From Aliidiomarina maris (GTDB lineage Bacteria > Pseudomonadota > Gammaproteobacteria > Enterobacterales > Alteromonadaceae): a stretch of DNA of 64,000 nt. Shown here piece by piece: positions 42,211-52,194 of this stretch. Each line of letters starts with the position of its first letter. Positions within the stretch are counted from its first letter, which is position 1. The stretch is taken from NCBI RefSeq assembly GCF_003987335.1, contig NZ_PIPK01000004.1, positions 1 through 64,000 of the forward strand, read 5' to 3'. A model generated the notes under the pieces. The model was not told the DNA's origin and made no database searches. It saw nothing but the letters and a program-made list of their open reading frames with translations. The translations under genes and the position numbers were made by a program.

Positions 42211-45200
42211 ATGAACGCTTCTATTCAAGCTTTAGCGCAAGCTATCCCCCTTTGTCGTAGTGCCGATCGTTTTAAGCTATCCCAACAGCTAAAACGACTT
42301 AAGCAGCTGTCTGGTGAACAACGAGACCAAGCTGAGCAACAGCTCACGCACGCTATTCAGGCGTCAATTCAACAAGTGGCCACGCGCACGGCGGCATTAC
42401 CCAAGATTAGCTTTCCTGAATCGCTGCCGGTGGTCGCGCATCAAAGTGGTATTCGGGATGCAATAGCCAACCACCAAGTGGTGATAGTTGCGGGTGAAAC
42501 CGGATCGGGTAAAACCACCCAATTACCAAAGATTTTACTCTCGATGGGGTATGGTGCGAAAGGCATTATCGCGCATACCCAGCCTCGTCGTTTAGCGGCA
42601 CGTTCAGTAGCCACAAGAATTGCAGAAGAGTTAGGGCAAAGCGTTGGAGCCAGCGTCGGATATAAGGTTCGCTTTCAAGATACATCGAGTGACCAAGGGT
42701 CAGTAAAATTAATGACCGACGGTGTCTTGCTGGCTGAGCTGCAAAATGACCGCTACTTGAGTCAGTACGAAGTCATCATCATTGATGAAGCCCACGAACG
42801 GTCTTTGAACATCGATTTTCTGCTTGGTGTAATGCATCAGCTACTACCTAAGCGACCCGACCTTAAACTCATCATTACGTCAGCAACGATTGAAACTGAG
42901 CGCTTTTCCAAACACTTTAACGATGCGCCTGTGATTAGTGTTGAAGGGCGAACCTTCCCTGTGGAAACTTGGTATCGGCCCCTTAATGACAGTGACGATC
43001 AGGATATGTATCAAGGCATCGTCGCTGCGTGCGCTGAGTTAATTGCTTATGGCCCTGGCGATATTTTGGTGTTTTTAAGTGGCGAGCGAGAAATTCGCGA
43101 TAGTGCAGATGCTTTGAATGATGCTTACCGTGCCGGTGAGTTGGGTCGTCAAACAGGGCTGGAAGTGGTGCCTTTGTTTGCCAGGTTATCGGCAAGTGAG
43201 CAAAATAGAATATTTCAGCCCCATGCAGGGCGGCGTATTGTGCTGGCCACCAATGTGGCGGAAACGTCGCTTACCGTGCCCGGTATTCGTTATGTCGTTG
43301 ACCCTGGTTTTGCACGCTTAAGTCGTTACTCATATCGCACCAAAGTTCAGCGTTTACCTATAGAGCCAGTGTCTCAAGCCAGTGCCAATCAGCGTCAAGG
43401 CCGCTGTGGTCGGGTAGGGCCGGGCGTTTGCATTCGCTTGTATAGCGAAGATGACTTTTTGTCGCGTCCCGATTATACGGATCCCGAAATCCTGCGTACC
43501 AATCTTGCGTCGGTTATTCTGCAGATGACATCGTTGCGTCTTGGCGATATTCGTCAGTTCCCATTTTTGCAGCGCCCCGATGAACGTTTCGTAAACGATG
43601 GCTTAAGTTTACTTGAAGAGCTGCATGCGATTCACTCAAGACGACAGCGCGAACTTCGCTTAACGGACAGTGGCCGCATGCTTGCACGGCTACCAATTGA
43701 CCCGCGTTTGGCTAGAATGGTGTTGGCTGCGCGCGATACCAGTGCGGTGCGTGAGCTTATGATCATCACGGCAGCTTTGTCGATACAGGACCCGCGTGAA
43801 CGGCCTGCGGATGCAAAACAAAAGTCGGATGAAAAGCACGCGCGTTTTCACCACCCGCAGTCAGATTTTATGGCGTATTTAAGTTTATGGGATTACCTCC
43901 AGGCTCAGCAGAAATCGTTGTCGAACAGCCAGTTCCGTAAGTTGTGTAAGCAAGAATACATTCATTATCTGCGCGTTCGTGAGTGGCAAGACCTTTACAC
44001 TCAGTTACGTCAAACGGTGCGTGAGTTAAAGCTACCGATTAATGACGAACCAGCCAGTTTGGAGCAAGTCCACCAAGCACTATTGGCAGGTCTGCTGTCG
44101 CATATTGGGATGAAAGATGAAGGCCATGAATTTCATGGCGCACGCGGCCGCAAGTTTTACGTGTTTCCTGGCTCGGGTTTATTTAAAAAGCCACCAAAGT
44201 GGCTGATGGCCTCAGAGCTAGTCGAAACATCGCGCTTGTTCGCGCGTACTGTTGGCATGATCAAGCCCGAATGGGTCGAGCCACTTGCTAAGCATCTGGT
44301 CAAACGCAGTCATTCAGAGCCACATTTTGAGAAGAAGCGTGGCGCGGTGGTGGCCTTTGAGCAAGTCAGCTTGTATGGCGTGGTGATTGTACCTAAGCGC
44401 AAGGTTCAATATGGCCCTATTGATGCTGTGGTGGCGCGCGAGATTTATATTCGTGAAGCGCTAGTTAACGGCCAGATCAGTGAGCATAGTGCTAAGCCAC
44501 TAGGTTTTATTGCAAAGAACTTAGCTACGATTGAGCAGATTCAAGCCCTTGAAGATAAATCGCGGCGACGAGATATTTTAGTCGACGAAGAGGCTTTATT
44601 TACTTGTTACGAGCAAGTATTACCTGCTGACATTTATGACGATCGCAGCTTAGCGCGCTGGTATCGTCAAGCACAGCGGCGTTCGCCAGATATTTTAGTC
44701 TTTACCCGTGAGCAATTGATGCTTCAGGAAGCGTCTTTTGTAACCGAGCAAAGCTACCCTGATGAATGGCGTCAAGGCAGCCTAAGCTTGCCATTGAGCT
44801 ATCAGTTTGACCCCAACGCAGAGGACGATGGCGTGAGTGTTGAACTACCGGTAGGCATCCTCAATCAAGTACAGGATGATGGCTTCGACTGGCTAATTCC
44901 GGCATTACGCGAAGAATTAGTGGTGGCGTTGATTAAAAGCTTACCCAAGCGTTTACGCCGAAACTTCGTACCAGCACCTAATTACGCGCAAGCGGCGCTG
45001 CAAGCCATGCAGGTGGGTGAGGGGTCTTTACTGGATGGATTAAGTCGGGTGCTAAAGCGTATGAGTGGTGTAAGCCTAACCACTGAAGACTGGGATTTGT
45101 CGACGCTGCCAGTTCATTTACGTATGAACTTCAAGGTGTTTGATAACGACGGTAATCTGCTTGCTCAAGGCCGCGACTTGAAAGCCTTGCAGCATCAACT

Positions 45201-46104
45201 GCAAGGTCAGGTAAAAGCCACATTGGTGGCGACAGCAGGCGATAGTATCGAACAGCAAGGCTTGACCCAGTGGTCGTTTGGCGAATTACCGCAAAGCATT
45301 GAAAAGCATCAGGGACGGTTCGCGATTCGAGCTTATCCTGCGCTACGCGATACCAAAGATTCGGTGGCTATTGAGTTATTCGATAACCCTGAACGCGCTG
45401 CCATGGCGCATCAGCAAGGTTTACGTCGGCTAGTGCTGCTTAACGTGCCGTCGCCGCTGAAGTATTTACGCGAAAACTTACCTAATAAGTCCAAATTGGC
45501 GATGTATTTTAACCCTTGGGGTCGGGTTGAGGCGCTGATAGAGGACTGTATCGATGCCGCGATTGATGCATTGCTTGCGAGCATGCAGGTCAATGACGAA
45601 GCATCGTTTAAGCAGGCCCTTGATACGATTCGTGCCGAATTGAACACAGTGACGCTGGATATCGCTAAGGCAGTAGAACGTTGTCTGGTACTAAGTCATG
45701 GGCTGCAGAAAAATTTGAAAGGTAAAATACCTTTTGACCAAGTGCAGTCGTACGCAGATATCAAAGCACACTTGAATACTTTGGTGTTTAAAGGCTTTGT
45801 GAGTGAATTTGGTCGTGGGCGCTTGGCGGATATTGAACGCTACTTAAAAGCGCTACAACAGCGACAAGAGAAATTGGCGGTGGATCCGAATCGTGATCGT
45901 CTGCGCATGTTAACGATTGAGAAGCTTGAAAGCCAATGGCAAGCAAAATTGAAGCAGGTACCGAAGGGAGACAGCCCAAGTGAGGCGCTATTGAACTTCC
46001 GCTGGATGCTAGAGGAATTGCGGGTATCGTTGTTTGCGCAGCAATTAGGTACGGCGTATCCAGTATCAGAGCAGCGCCTGCAGCAAGCTTTAGCGGCGTT
46101 GTAA
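42211..46104 (+). CDS. hrpA: ATP-dependent RNA helicase HrpA
   Basis: The 1297-residue DEAH-box helicase is full length (E. coli 1300). Walker A is in VAGETGSGKTTQLPK, the DEAH box in IIIDEAHERSLNIDFLL, motif III in SATIE and motif VI in QRQGRCGRVGPG. HA2 and OB domains follow, then the long DUF3418 C-terminal region, typical of the bacterial enzyme. HrpA acts in mRNA processing and in resolving stalled or collided ribosomes in E. coli. It is transcribed alone with a terminator behind it. Confidence 0.97.
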   Translation: MNASIQALAQAIPLCRSADRFKLSQQLKRLKQLSGEQRDQAEQQLTHAIQASIQQVATRTAALPKISFPESLPVVAHQSGIRDAIANHQVVIVAGETGSGKTTQLPKILLSMGYGAKGIIAHTQPRRLAARSVATRIAEELGQSVGASVGYKVRFQDTSSDQGSVKLMTDGVLLAELQNDRYLSQYEVIIIDEAHERSLNIDFLLGVMHQLLPKRPDLKLIITSATIETERFSKHFNDAPVISVEGRTFPVETWYRPLNDSDDQDMYQGIVAACAELIAYGPGDILVFLSGEREIRDSADALNDAYRAGELGRQTGLEVVPLFARLSASEQNRIFQPHAGRRIVLATNVAETSLTVPGIRYVVDPGFARLSRYSYRTKVQRLPIEPVSQASANQRQGRCGRVGPGVCIRLYSEDDFLSRPDYTDPEILRTNLASVILQMTSLRLGDIRQFPFLQRPDERFVNDGLSLLEELHAIHSRRQRELRLTDSGRMLARLPIDPRLARMVLAARDTSAVRELMIITAALSIQDPRERPADAKQKSDEKHARFHHPQSDFMAYLSLWDYLQAQQKSLSNSQFRKLCKQEYIHYLRVREWQDLYTQLRQTVRELKLPINDEPASLEQVHQALLAGLLSHIGMKDEGHEFHGARGRKFYVFPGSGLFKKPPKWLMASELVETSRLFARTVGMIKPEWVEPLAKHLVKRSHSEPHFEKKRGAVVAFEQVSLYGVVIVPKRKVQYGPIDAVVAREIYIREALVNGQISEHSAKPLGFIAKNLATIEQIQALEDKSRRRDILVDEEALFTCYEQVLPADIYDDRSLARWYRQAQRRSPDILVFTREQLMLQEASFVTEQSYPDEWRQGSLSLPLSYQFDPNAEDDGVSVELPVGILNQVQDDGFDWLIPALREELVVALIKSLPKRLRRNFVPAPNYAQAALQAMQVGEGSLLDGLSRVLKRMSGVSLTTEDWDLSTLPVHLRMNFKVFDNDGNLLAQGRDLKALQHQLQGQVKATLVATAGDSIEQQGLTQWSFGELPQSIEKHQGRFAIRAYPALRDTKDSVAIELFDNPERAAMAHQQGLRRLVLLNVPSPLKYLRENLPNKSKLAMYFNPWGRVEALIEDCIDAAIDALLASMQVNDEASFKQALDTIRAELNTVTLDIAKAVERCLVLSHGLQKNLKGKIPFDQVQSYADIKAHLNTLVFKGFVSEFGRGRLADIERYLKALQQRQEKLAVDPNRDRLRMLTIEKLESQWQAKLKQVPKGDSPSEALLNFRWMLEELRVSLFAQQLGTAYPVSEQRLQQALAAL

Positions 46105-46126
46105 CTGGGGAACCACAGCCAGACAT

Positions 46127-46154
46127 AAGAAAGCCCGCAACTGCGGGCTTTCTT
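46127..46154 (+). terminator. Rho-independent terminator (bidirectional)
   Basis: GAAAGCCCGCA and TGCGGGCTTTC form an 11-bp stem with a two-base loop core, followed by TTA. It lies between the convergent hrpA and grxA genes. Confidence 0.85.
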
Positions 46155-46183
46155 ATCTGTAGACTGATGTCGCCTTGGTACTA

Positions 46184-46453
46184 TTACGCTTGTTGATACA
46201 AGCCTAAGTTCTCACGTGCATAGGCTTCAAATTCTGTGCAGCCACCAATGTGGTTCTCATCAACAAAAATCTGAGGCACAGTTAATACCGGCTTGCCGAT
46301 GGTTTTTTCTAGATCGGCTTTGCTGATCCCTTCTGCATGAATGTCAACGTAACGATATTCAAAATCATCACGCTCTTCACTAAGTTGCTCTGCAATTTGC
46401 TTTGCACGAACACAAAATGGACATGCCGGTCGACCAAAAATAACTGTTAACAT
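46184..46453 (-). CDS. grxA: Glutaredoxin 1 family (GrxA)
   Basis: The 89-residue redox protein has the active site CPFC in TVIFGRPACPFCVRAK, the conserved TVPQIFVDENHIGGCTEFEAY and near-identity of pattern with E. coli GrxA. GrxA with glutathione reduces class Ia ribonucleotide reductase, and the nrdAB-yfaE genes lie directly upstream on the same strand. The ATG at 46453 follows GGGAG; the longer TTG start would include that site. Confidence 0.94.
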   Translation of the reverse strand: MLTVIFGRPACPFCVRAKQIAEQLSEERDDFEYRYVDIHAEGISKADLEKTIGKPVLTVPQIFVDENHIGGCTEFEAYARENLGLYQQA

Positions 46454-46548
46454 GATAACTCCCAATTAAAATGAATGCGCATGTGGCCCAAGCTTATGAA
46501 TCGAATTGCCGCTTGGCGAATGAATACGAGCGGTTTCGCTTAGTAGTC

Positions 46549-46578
46549 ATTATAAACAATGGCAGTAGTATACAGAAA
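46549..46578 (-). promoter_or_regulatory. Candidate sigma-70 promoter for grxA
   Basis: In the 213-base gap between yfaE and grxA the minus strand reads TTTCTG (46578-46573), 18 bases, then a perfect TATAAT (46554-46549). The start of transcription would be roughly 90 bases before grxA. Read-through from nrdAB is also possible, as no clear terminator was seen in the gap. Confidence 0.4.
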
Positions 46579-46666
46579 CGGGCACTTATAAATAAAATAG
46601 ATTAAAACGATACCTTTAATCACTTTTATCTATTTCATACCCATAACTGCGTGTTGCAGCCTAACC

Positions 46667-46942
46667 TTAATGCTCTAAGTCTAAATCGCTTGTCGCAATG
46701 CAGACACAGGGAAGTATGTCACCCGGTCGCACGAAAGCGAGTGGGTCGGTGGTGTACTCGACGGTGCCAGCGCATAGTCGAGTGCGGCATGCGCCACAAA
46801 AGCCATTACGGCAATGGTAGTGGGTATCTATGCCTGCGCGTTCCATACTGACCAGCAGCGAGCACGCTTCGTCAGTTGGCACGCTAAACGTCACATCGTC
46901 TTGATTCGTACGAGTGACGTTAATCCACAAAGTTTTACTCAT
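46667..46942 (-). CDS. yfaE: 2Fe-2S ferredoxin YfaE (RNR cofactor maintenance)
   Basis: The 91-residue ferredoxin holds the cluster motif C-x4-C-x2-C in HCRNGFCGACRTRL and the fourth Cys in LPCVCIATSD. In E. coli YfaE delivers electrons to the diferric site of NrdB to maintain or restore the tyrosyl radical. It starts 14 bases after the nrdB stop on the same strand. The ATG at 46942 is taken rather than the GTG at 46948. Confidence 0.92.
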   Translation of the reverse strand: MSKTLWINVTRTNQDDVTFSVPTDEACSLLVSMERAGIDTHYHCRNGFCGACRTRLCAGTVEYTTDPLAFVRPGDILPCVCIATSDLDLEH

Positions 46943-46956
46943 CGCCACATTGGTCT

Positions 46957-48087
46957 TTATAAATCGAAGTCACCGAAGTCTGTCGCACTAACTTCACTGT
47001 CAATTTGACCGACTAAGTACGAGCTAATTTCTGCTTCTTGCGGTGCCACTTGCACGTTATCCGAGACTAAGTACTTGTTCATCCAAGGCAATGGGTTGCT
47101 GGTTTGATCGTACTGTGGCTCCATACCAATCGCCGCCATGCGTAAGTTGGCAATGTACTCAACGTACTGACACAGCATTTGCTCGTTAAGGCCGATCATC
47201 GAACCATTTTTGAATAGGTAATGTGCCCACTTTTTCTCTTGCTCAACCGCCGCGGTAAAAATGGCTAAGGCTTCGTCTTTAAGTTCCTCAGCAATTTCCT
47301 GCATCTCAGGGTCGTCTTCACCATACTGCCACAAATTAAGCACATGCTGGGTTGAGGTTAAATGCAGGTTTTCATCGCGGGCAATCAGGCGAATAATTTT
47401 CGAATTGCCTTCCATCATTTCGCGCTCAGCAAATGCGAAGGTGCAGGCGAAGCTGACGTAAAAGCGAATGGCTTCTAGGGCGTTGACCGAGTTCATGCAC
47501 AAGAACAACTTTTTCTTTAGTTCGCGCTTGGTCACCAGGAAGGTTTCACCATTGATAGTGATTTCACCTTCACCGTGGGTTTGCCATAACTGGGTATGGA
47601 AAATTAAATCATCGTAATACTTAGAAATATCAGTCGCACGCTGCTTAATTTCCTCATTCACTACGATGTCTTCAAACACCGCGCTCGGGTCGCTGAATAA
47701 ATTACGCAAGATATGCGTATAAGAGCGTGAGTGGATGGTTTCAGAAAATGACCAGGTTTCGATCCAAGTTTCCAATTCTGGCAGCGATACAATGGGCAAA
47801 AACGCGATATTAGGGCTGCGACCTTGCACGGAATCGAGCAAAGTTTGGTACTTCAGGTTAGAGATAAAAATGTGCTTCTCACTTTCACTCATGGCCTGAA
47901 AATCAACGCGGTCGCGGCTTACGTCAACTTCTTCAGGGCGCCAGAAAAAGCTGAGCTGCTTCTCAATCAGTTTTTCGAAAATACTGTGACGTTGTTGATC
48001 GTAACGGGCGACGTTGACTGAATTGCCAAAGAACATCGGTTCACCCAGTGGGTTAACGTGCGCCTGATTAAAAGTCGAATATTTCAT
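46957..48087 (-). CDS. nrdB: Class Ia ribonucleotide reductase beta subunit
   Basis: The 376-residue subunit carries the diiron centre and tyrosyl radical that start ribonucleotide reduction. It begins [21 protein letters not shown]. Iron ligands are in the helices around [48 protein letters not shown] and the C-terminus ends in [10 protein letters not shown], the tail that docks on NrdA. Length equals E. coli NrdB. The operon runs nrdA-nrdB-yfaE. Confidence 0.97.
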   Translation of the reverse strand: MKYSTFNQAHVNPLGEPMFFGNSVNVARYDQQRHSIFEKLIEKQLSFFWRPEEVDVSRDRVDFQAMSESEKHIFISNLKYQTLLDSVQGRSPNIAFLPIVSLPELETWIETWSFSETIHSRSYTHILRNLFSDPSAVFEDIVVNEEIKQRATDISKYYDDLIFHTQLWQTHGEGEITINGETFLVTKRELKKKLFLCMNSVNALEAIRFYVSFACTFAFAEREMMEGNSKIIRLIARDENLHLTSTQHVLNLWQYGEDDPEMQEIAEELKDEALAIFTAAVEQEKKWAHYLFKNGSMIGLNEQMLCQYVEYIANLRMAAIGMEPQYDQTSNPLPWMNKYLVSDNVQVAPQEAEISSYLVGQIDSEVSATDFGDFDL

Positions 48088-48131
48088 GTGGACTGATACC
48101 TAATACTTGCCTGCTGTGGCCTTGAAAATTG

Positions 48132-48151
48132 CGGCACTCGTAAGAGTGCCG
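48132..48151 (-). other. Perfect hairpin between nrdA and nrdB
   Basis: CGGCACTC (48132-48139) and GAGTGCCG (48144-48151) form an uninterrupted 8-bp stem with a four-base loop in the 76-base gap. The minus-strand mRNA shows no proper U run after it, so it may stabilise or divide the transcript rather than terminate it. Confidence 0.6.
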
Positions 48152-48163
48152 GCACACTTACGG

Positions 48164-50497
48164 TTAAATCTTACATGCTCCGCCAGCACAATCATCGTCT
48201 TCGTCCATCACCGCAGTGACAGCTTGCTGCGCTTGCGGTTCAGGTTGTGCTTTACGTCCAGCAACATTGGCTTGGTTGTCCGCAGCGCCGTCACGGGTGT
48301 TGTGGTAGTACAGCGTTTTGACCCCAAGTTTGTAGGCATACAGTAAGTCTTGTAGCAGCTGCTTCATCGGTACTTTGCTGCTCTCAAACTTACTTGGATC
48401 GTAATTGGTATTGGCTGAAATAGTTTGGTCGATAAACTTCTGCATAATCGCAACCAGCTCGATATAGCCCTTATTACTTGGAATTGACCAAAGCAGCTCA
48501 TAAGCATCTTTTAACGTGTCGTATTCCGGTACAACCTGCTTCATCACGCCATCTTTCGATGATTTCACGCTAATGTGCCCACGCGGTGGCTCAATCCCAT
48601 TGGTCGCATTGGAAATTTGCGATGAGGTTTCTGACGGCATTAACGCGGACAATGTTGAGTTGCGCAAACCGTGAGTTTTTACTGATTCGCGCAGTGCGTC
48701 CCAGTCGTAATGCAATGGTTCATTACAAATGCTATCGACATCTTTTTTATAGGTATCGATTGGCATGATGCCTTGGGCATAGGTGGTTTCGTTGAACTTA
48801 GGACACGCACCTTTTTCTTTGGCTAGGTTATTCGATGCTTTCAATAAGTAGTATTGCATGGCTTCAAAGGTACGGTGTACCAAGCCATTGGCGCTACCAT
48901 CCGAGTATTTAACGCCGTTCTTAGCTAAATAGTACGCCAGGTTAATCACACCAATACCAAGGGTGCGGCGACCGTTGGTTGCATTCCAAGCCGCAGGCAC
49001 TGGGTAGTCCTGGTAGTCTAATAAGCTATCTAATGCGCGCACGCCAAGGTCGGCCATCTCTTCAAAATCATCTAACGACTGAATCGAGCCCAAGTTAAAA
49101 GCTGACAGTGTACATAATGCAATTTCACCCTCAGGATCGTTCACATGGGTCAGCGGCTTGGTAGGTAACGCGATTTCCAGGCATAAGTTACTTTGGCGAA
49201 TAGGCGCAACTTTCGGATCGAACGGACTATGGGTGTTGGTATGATCAACGTTCTGCAAGTAAATACGGCCTGTGCTAGCGCGTTCTTGCATAAACAAACC
49301 AAATAACTCGATCGCTTTAATACGCTTCTTGCGAATGCTCTCGTCTTGCTCGTATTGGTCGTACAAACGCTCAAACTCGTCTTGGTCTGCAAAGAAAGCA
49401 TCATACAAGCCAGGTACGTCAGACGGGCTAAACAAGGTAATGTGTTGATCTTTAATTAGGCGCTGGTACATCAGTTTGTTGAACTGTACGCCGTAATCTA
49501 AGTGGCGCACGCGGTTCTCTTCAACACCGCGGTTGTTCTTCAGCACCAACAATGATTCCACTTCCAAATGCCAAATTGGATAGAACAGGGTGGCTGCACC
49601 GCCGCGAACGCCACCTTGAGAGCAGCTTTTAACGGCCGTTTGGAAATACTTAAAGAATGGAATACAACCCGTGTGGAAAGCTTCCCCATTGCGAATAGGG
49701 CTACCAAGGGCACGAATACGGCCTGCATTAATCCCGATACCGGCGCGTTGAGATACATATTTGACAATCGCGCTGGCGGTCGCGTTAATTGAGTCCAAGC
49801 TGTCGCCACACTCAATCAGTACACACGAGCTAAATTGACGCGTCGGCGTACGCACACCCGACATAATTGGAGTCGGCAGAGAAATCTTAAATTCAGAGGT
49901 TGCGTCATAAAAGCGGCGCACATAGTCAAGACGCTGGGCTTTCGGATATTTTGCAAATAAACACGCAGCTACCAAGATGTAGAGGAATTGAGCACTTTCA
50001 TAGACATCCCCAGTGACCCGGTTTTGTACCAAGTATTTGCCTTCTAACTGCTTCACCGCAGCGTAAGAGAAATTCATGTCACGCCAGTGATCGATGAAAT
50101 CGTTCATCTGATTGAATTCTTCTTCACTGTAGTCTTCAAGCAAGTGCTTGTCGTAACGGTTGTCTGCAACCATTTTACTGACGTGCTTGAATAAGTGGGG
50201 CGGCTCAAATTGGCCATACGCGCGTTTACGCAAATGGAAGATAGCTAACCGAGCAGCCATATATTGATAATCAGGGGCTTCTTCGGAAATCAGGTCCGCA
50301 GCGGCTTTAATGATTGTTTCATGAATATCTGAGGTTTTGATGCCGTCGTAGAACTGGATATGTGACTTGATTTCTACTTGTGAGACAGAGACGTTTTTAA
50401 GACCCTCTGCGGCCCAGCTGATGACACGGTGAATTTTATCGAGTTCGAGGGGTTCACGGACACCATTGCGTTTCGTAACCTGAATAGATTGGCTCAT
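48164..50497 (-). CDS. nrdA: Class Ia ribonucleotide reductase alpha subunit
   Basis: The 777-residue catalytic subunit makes deoxynucleoside diphosphates. An N-terminal ATP-cone (about 1-95, starting VTKRNGVREPLELDKIHRV) gives dATP feedback control. The catalytic barrel shows SSCVLIECGDSLDSI and NLCLEIALPTKP with conserved cysteines, SALMPSETSSQISNATNGIEPP, and a C-terminal redox pair C-x4-C in DDCAGGACKI that passes electrons from glutaredoxin. It is slightly longer than E. coli NrdA (761). Two NrdR boxes lie upstream. Confidence 0.97.
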   Translation of the reverse strand: MSQSIQVTKRNGVREPLELDKIHRVISWAAEGLKNVSVSQVEIKSHIQFYDGIKTSDIHETIIKAAADLISEEAPDYQYMAARLAIFHLRKRAYGQFEPPHLFKHVSKMVADNRYDKHLLEDYSEEEFNQMNDFIDHWRDMNFSYAAVKQLEGKYLVQNRVTGDVYESAQFLYILVAACLFAKYPKAQRLDYVRRFYDATSEFKISLPTPIMSGVRTPTRQFSSCVLIECGDSLDSINATASAIVKYVSQRAGIGINAGRIRALGSPIRNGEAFHTGCIPFFKYFQTAVKSCSQGGVRGGAATLFYPIWHLEVESLLVLKNNRGVEENRVRHLDYGVQFNKLMYQRLIKDQHITLFSPSDVPGLYDAFFADQDEFERLYDQYEQDESIRKKRIKAIELFGLFMQERASTGRIYLQNVDHTNTHSPFDPKVAPIRQSNLCLEIALPTKPLTHVNDPEGEIALCTLSAFNLGSIQSLDDFEEMADLGVRALDSLLDYQDYPVPAAWNATNGRRTLGIGVINLAYYLAKNGVKYSDGSANGLVHRTFEAMQYYLLKASNNLAKEKGACPKFNETTYAQGIMPIDTYKKDVDSICNEPLHYDWDALRESVKTHGLRNSTLSALMPSETSSQISNATNGIEPPRGHISVKSSKDGVMKQVVPEYDTLKDAYELLWSIPSNKGYIELVAIMQKFIDQTISANTNYDPSKFESSKVPMKQLLQDLLYAYKLGVKTLYYHNTRDGAADNQANVAGRKAQPEPQAQQAVTAVMDEDDDCAGGACKI

Positions 50498-50539
50498 GAT
50501 TATTATACCTGTTAGCGCTGCCTGATGGCTAAGTTGTAA

Positions 50540-50597
50540 CCACTATATATAGTGTTAATGTGTGACTACTGCGTGAAATTCACACTATATATTGTGT
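50540..50597 (-). promoter_or_regulatory. Pair of NrdR boxes controlling nrdAB
   Basis: CCACTATATATAGTGT (50540-50555) and ACACTATATATTGTGT (50582-50597) match the NrdR consensus acaCwAtATaTwGtgt, the second fully and the first with two edge mismatches. Corresponding positions are 42 bases apart, four helical turns, so both sites face the same side. NrdR with bound ATP/dATP represses RNR genes. The remaining sequence to 50819 contains no gene I can support. Confidence 0.88.
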
Positions 50598-50819
50598 CTG
50601 GGAGTTTGCCGATATACTAGACCTCAAGTGGGTCTTTCTCAAGCCTAATAATTGCAAGTTTTTCGTCTTTTTAGGGTTGAGATTTTGCAATTGTTGCTAT
50701 ACCCCACGAGTTTAAACGGCTAATGATTTATGCCGTGGGATTCAGATTGTTTGGTTATTAAAATGGTTGACATTATTCTAACGCTCGCAGCACCACGAAC
50801 CTGCTGCGTGAGCGCGAAT

Positions 50820-51482
50820 TTACGTCCACAAATCCAGCAATTGTAAAGGGTATTGTATCTCAGTGTCGGCTTGCCACAAAGCGGGGGTATCTTGCTCGCT
50901 AACGTAACCATAGTGCGCCAACACGGTCAGCATACCAGCCGCGCGGCCAGCTTGGATGTCACGTTCAGCGTCACCGACGTACCAACATTCGTTTGGTTCA
51001 AGGCCAAGTTGCTCTGCAGCGAGGTAAAGTGGTGCAGGGTGCGGTTTAGCCACATCGAGCGTATCGCCGCACACCACCGCTCGGCAAGCTGCCAATTGCG
51101 GGAAGTGGGGTAATAAGGCTTGAGTAAATTGTGTGGGCTTGTTGGTCACAATACCGTATTGCACATCTTGCGCATCCAGTTGGGTGAGTAACTCGCTGAT
51201 GCCGTCAAAGTACTGGGTGCGACTGTAAGGGTCAGCCGCATACACCGATAGAAACGCCGCACGCAGATCCGCTTGGGTGTCGGCATTGAATTTAGAGCCA
51301 AAGCCGAGGCTAAGTAAACCTGCAGAGCCATGGGATGCGACTGGGCGTGCTTGCTCAAGAGACACCAACGGCAACCTGTGGGTATTCAGCACTTGAGTTA
51401 AGGCATGGTGTAAATCGGCAGCGGTATCTAACAGGGTGCCATCTAAATCAAATAACACCCCACGCGGACGTCTTAGGGTCAT
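50820..51482 (-). CDS. gph: Phosphoglycolate phosphatase (HAD family)
   Basis: The 220-residue HAD hydrolase has the nucleophile motif FDLDGTLLDTA, motif II around IVTNKP, the Lys of DVAKPHPAPL and motif IV in YVGDAERDIQAGRAAG. Gph removes 2-phosphoglycolate formed during repair of 3'-phosphoglycolate ends of DNA. The ATG at 51482 sits four bases after the ubiG stop and fits the ubiG-gph pairing of gammaproteobacteria. The longer start at 51530 would overlap ubiG. Confidence 0.9.
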   Translation of the reverse strand: MTLRRPRGVLFDLDGTLLDTAADLHHALTQVLNTHRLPLVSLEQARPVASHGSAGLLSLGFGSKFNADTQADLRAAFLSVYAADPYSRTQYFDGISELLTQLDAQDVQYGIVTNKPTQFTQALLPHFPQLAACRAVVCGDTLDVAKPHPAPLYLAAEQLGLEPNECWYVGDAERDIQAGRAAGMLTVLAHYGYVSEQDTPALWQADTEIQYPLQLLDLWT

Positions 51483-51486
51483 CCGC

Positions 51487-52194
51487 TCACGCCTCGCTGC
51501 GGCAATGCACAATGTAATTAACATCCACATTGCGATTACTGAGGAAAAACTCGCGACTAAGCGGGTTATAATGCAGCCCAGTCATATCATGGGCATGCAC
51601 TCCATGACGTTCGGCCATGTCTAATAACTCACTCGGTTTAATAAACTTGTGATGGTCATGGGTGCCTTTAGGTACCCAGCGTAAAATGTACTCGGCCGCA
51701 ATGACACCTAGCAAGCGCGCTTTGAGGTTACGATTCAAGGTTGAGAAAAATAGCTCGCCACCCGGTTTAACGAGGCGCGCGCAGGCGGCAATCACGGCTT
51801 CGGGGTCTGGCACGTGTTCAAGCATTTCTAAACAGGTAACGACGTCAAATTCACCAGCATGCTGTTCGGCAAATTGCTCTGCGGTGCTTTGCTGATAATC
51901 AACTTGAACACCTGCATCTAGTGCATGTAAACGCGCAACGTCTAATGCTTCAGCGCTCATATCAATGGCACTCACTTGTGCACCCAACTTTGCCATCGCC
52001 TCAGACAGCAATCCGCCCCCGCAACCGACATCCAGCACTCGCTTACCAAATAAGCCGTCACTATGGGTTTCGATGTAATTGACCCGCAGTGGATTAATTA
52101 AGTGCAAGGGCTTGAACTCGCCCTCTGGGTCCCACCAACGTGAGGCGACGGCACTAAATTTATCAATTTCCTGAGCATCCACATTTTGCGACAT
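51487..52194 (-). CDS. ubiG: Ubiquinone biosynthesis O-methyltransferase
   Basis: The 235-residue enzyme performs both O-methylations of ubiquinone synthesis. It starts [20 protein letters not shown] followed by [21 protein letters not shown]. The S-adenosylmethionine site is [20 protein letters not shown], later [13 protein letters not shown] and the C-terminal [14 protein letters not shown]. The ATG at 52194 matches the family N-terminus; the upstream extension to 52281 does not. In many gammaproteobacteria ubiG is divergent from gyrA, as here. Confidence 0.95.
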   Translation of the reverse strand: MSQNVDAQEIDKFSAVASRWWDPEGEFKPLHLINPLRVNYIETHSDGLFGKRVLDVGCGGGLLSEAMAKLGAQVSAIDMSAEALDVARLHALDAGVQVDYQQSTAEQFAEQHAGEFDVVTCLEMLEHVPDPEAVIAACARLVKPGGELFFSTLNRNLKARLLGVIAAEYILRWVPKGTHDHHKFIKPSELLDMAERHGVHAHDMTGLHYNPLSREFFLSNRNVDVNYIVHCRSEA

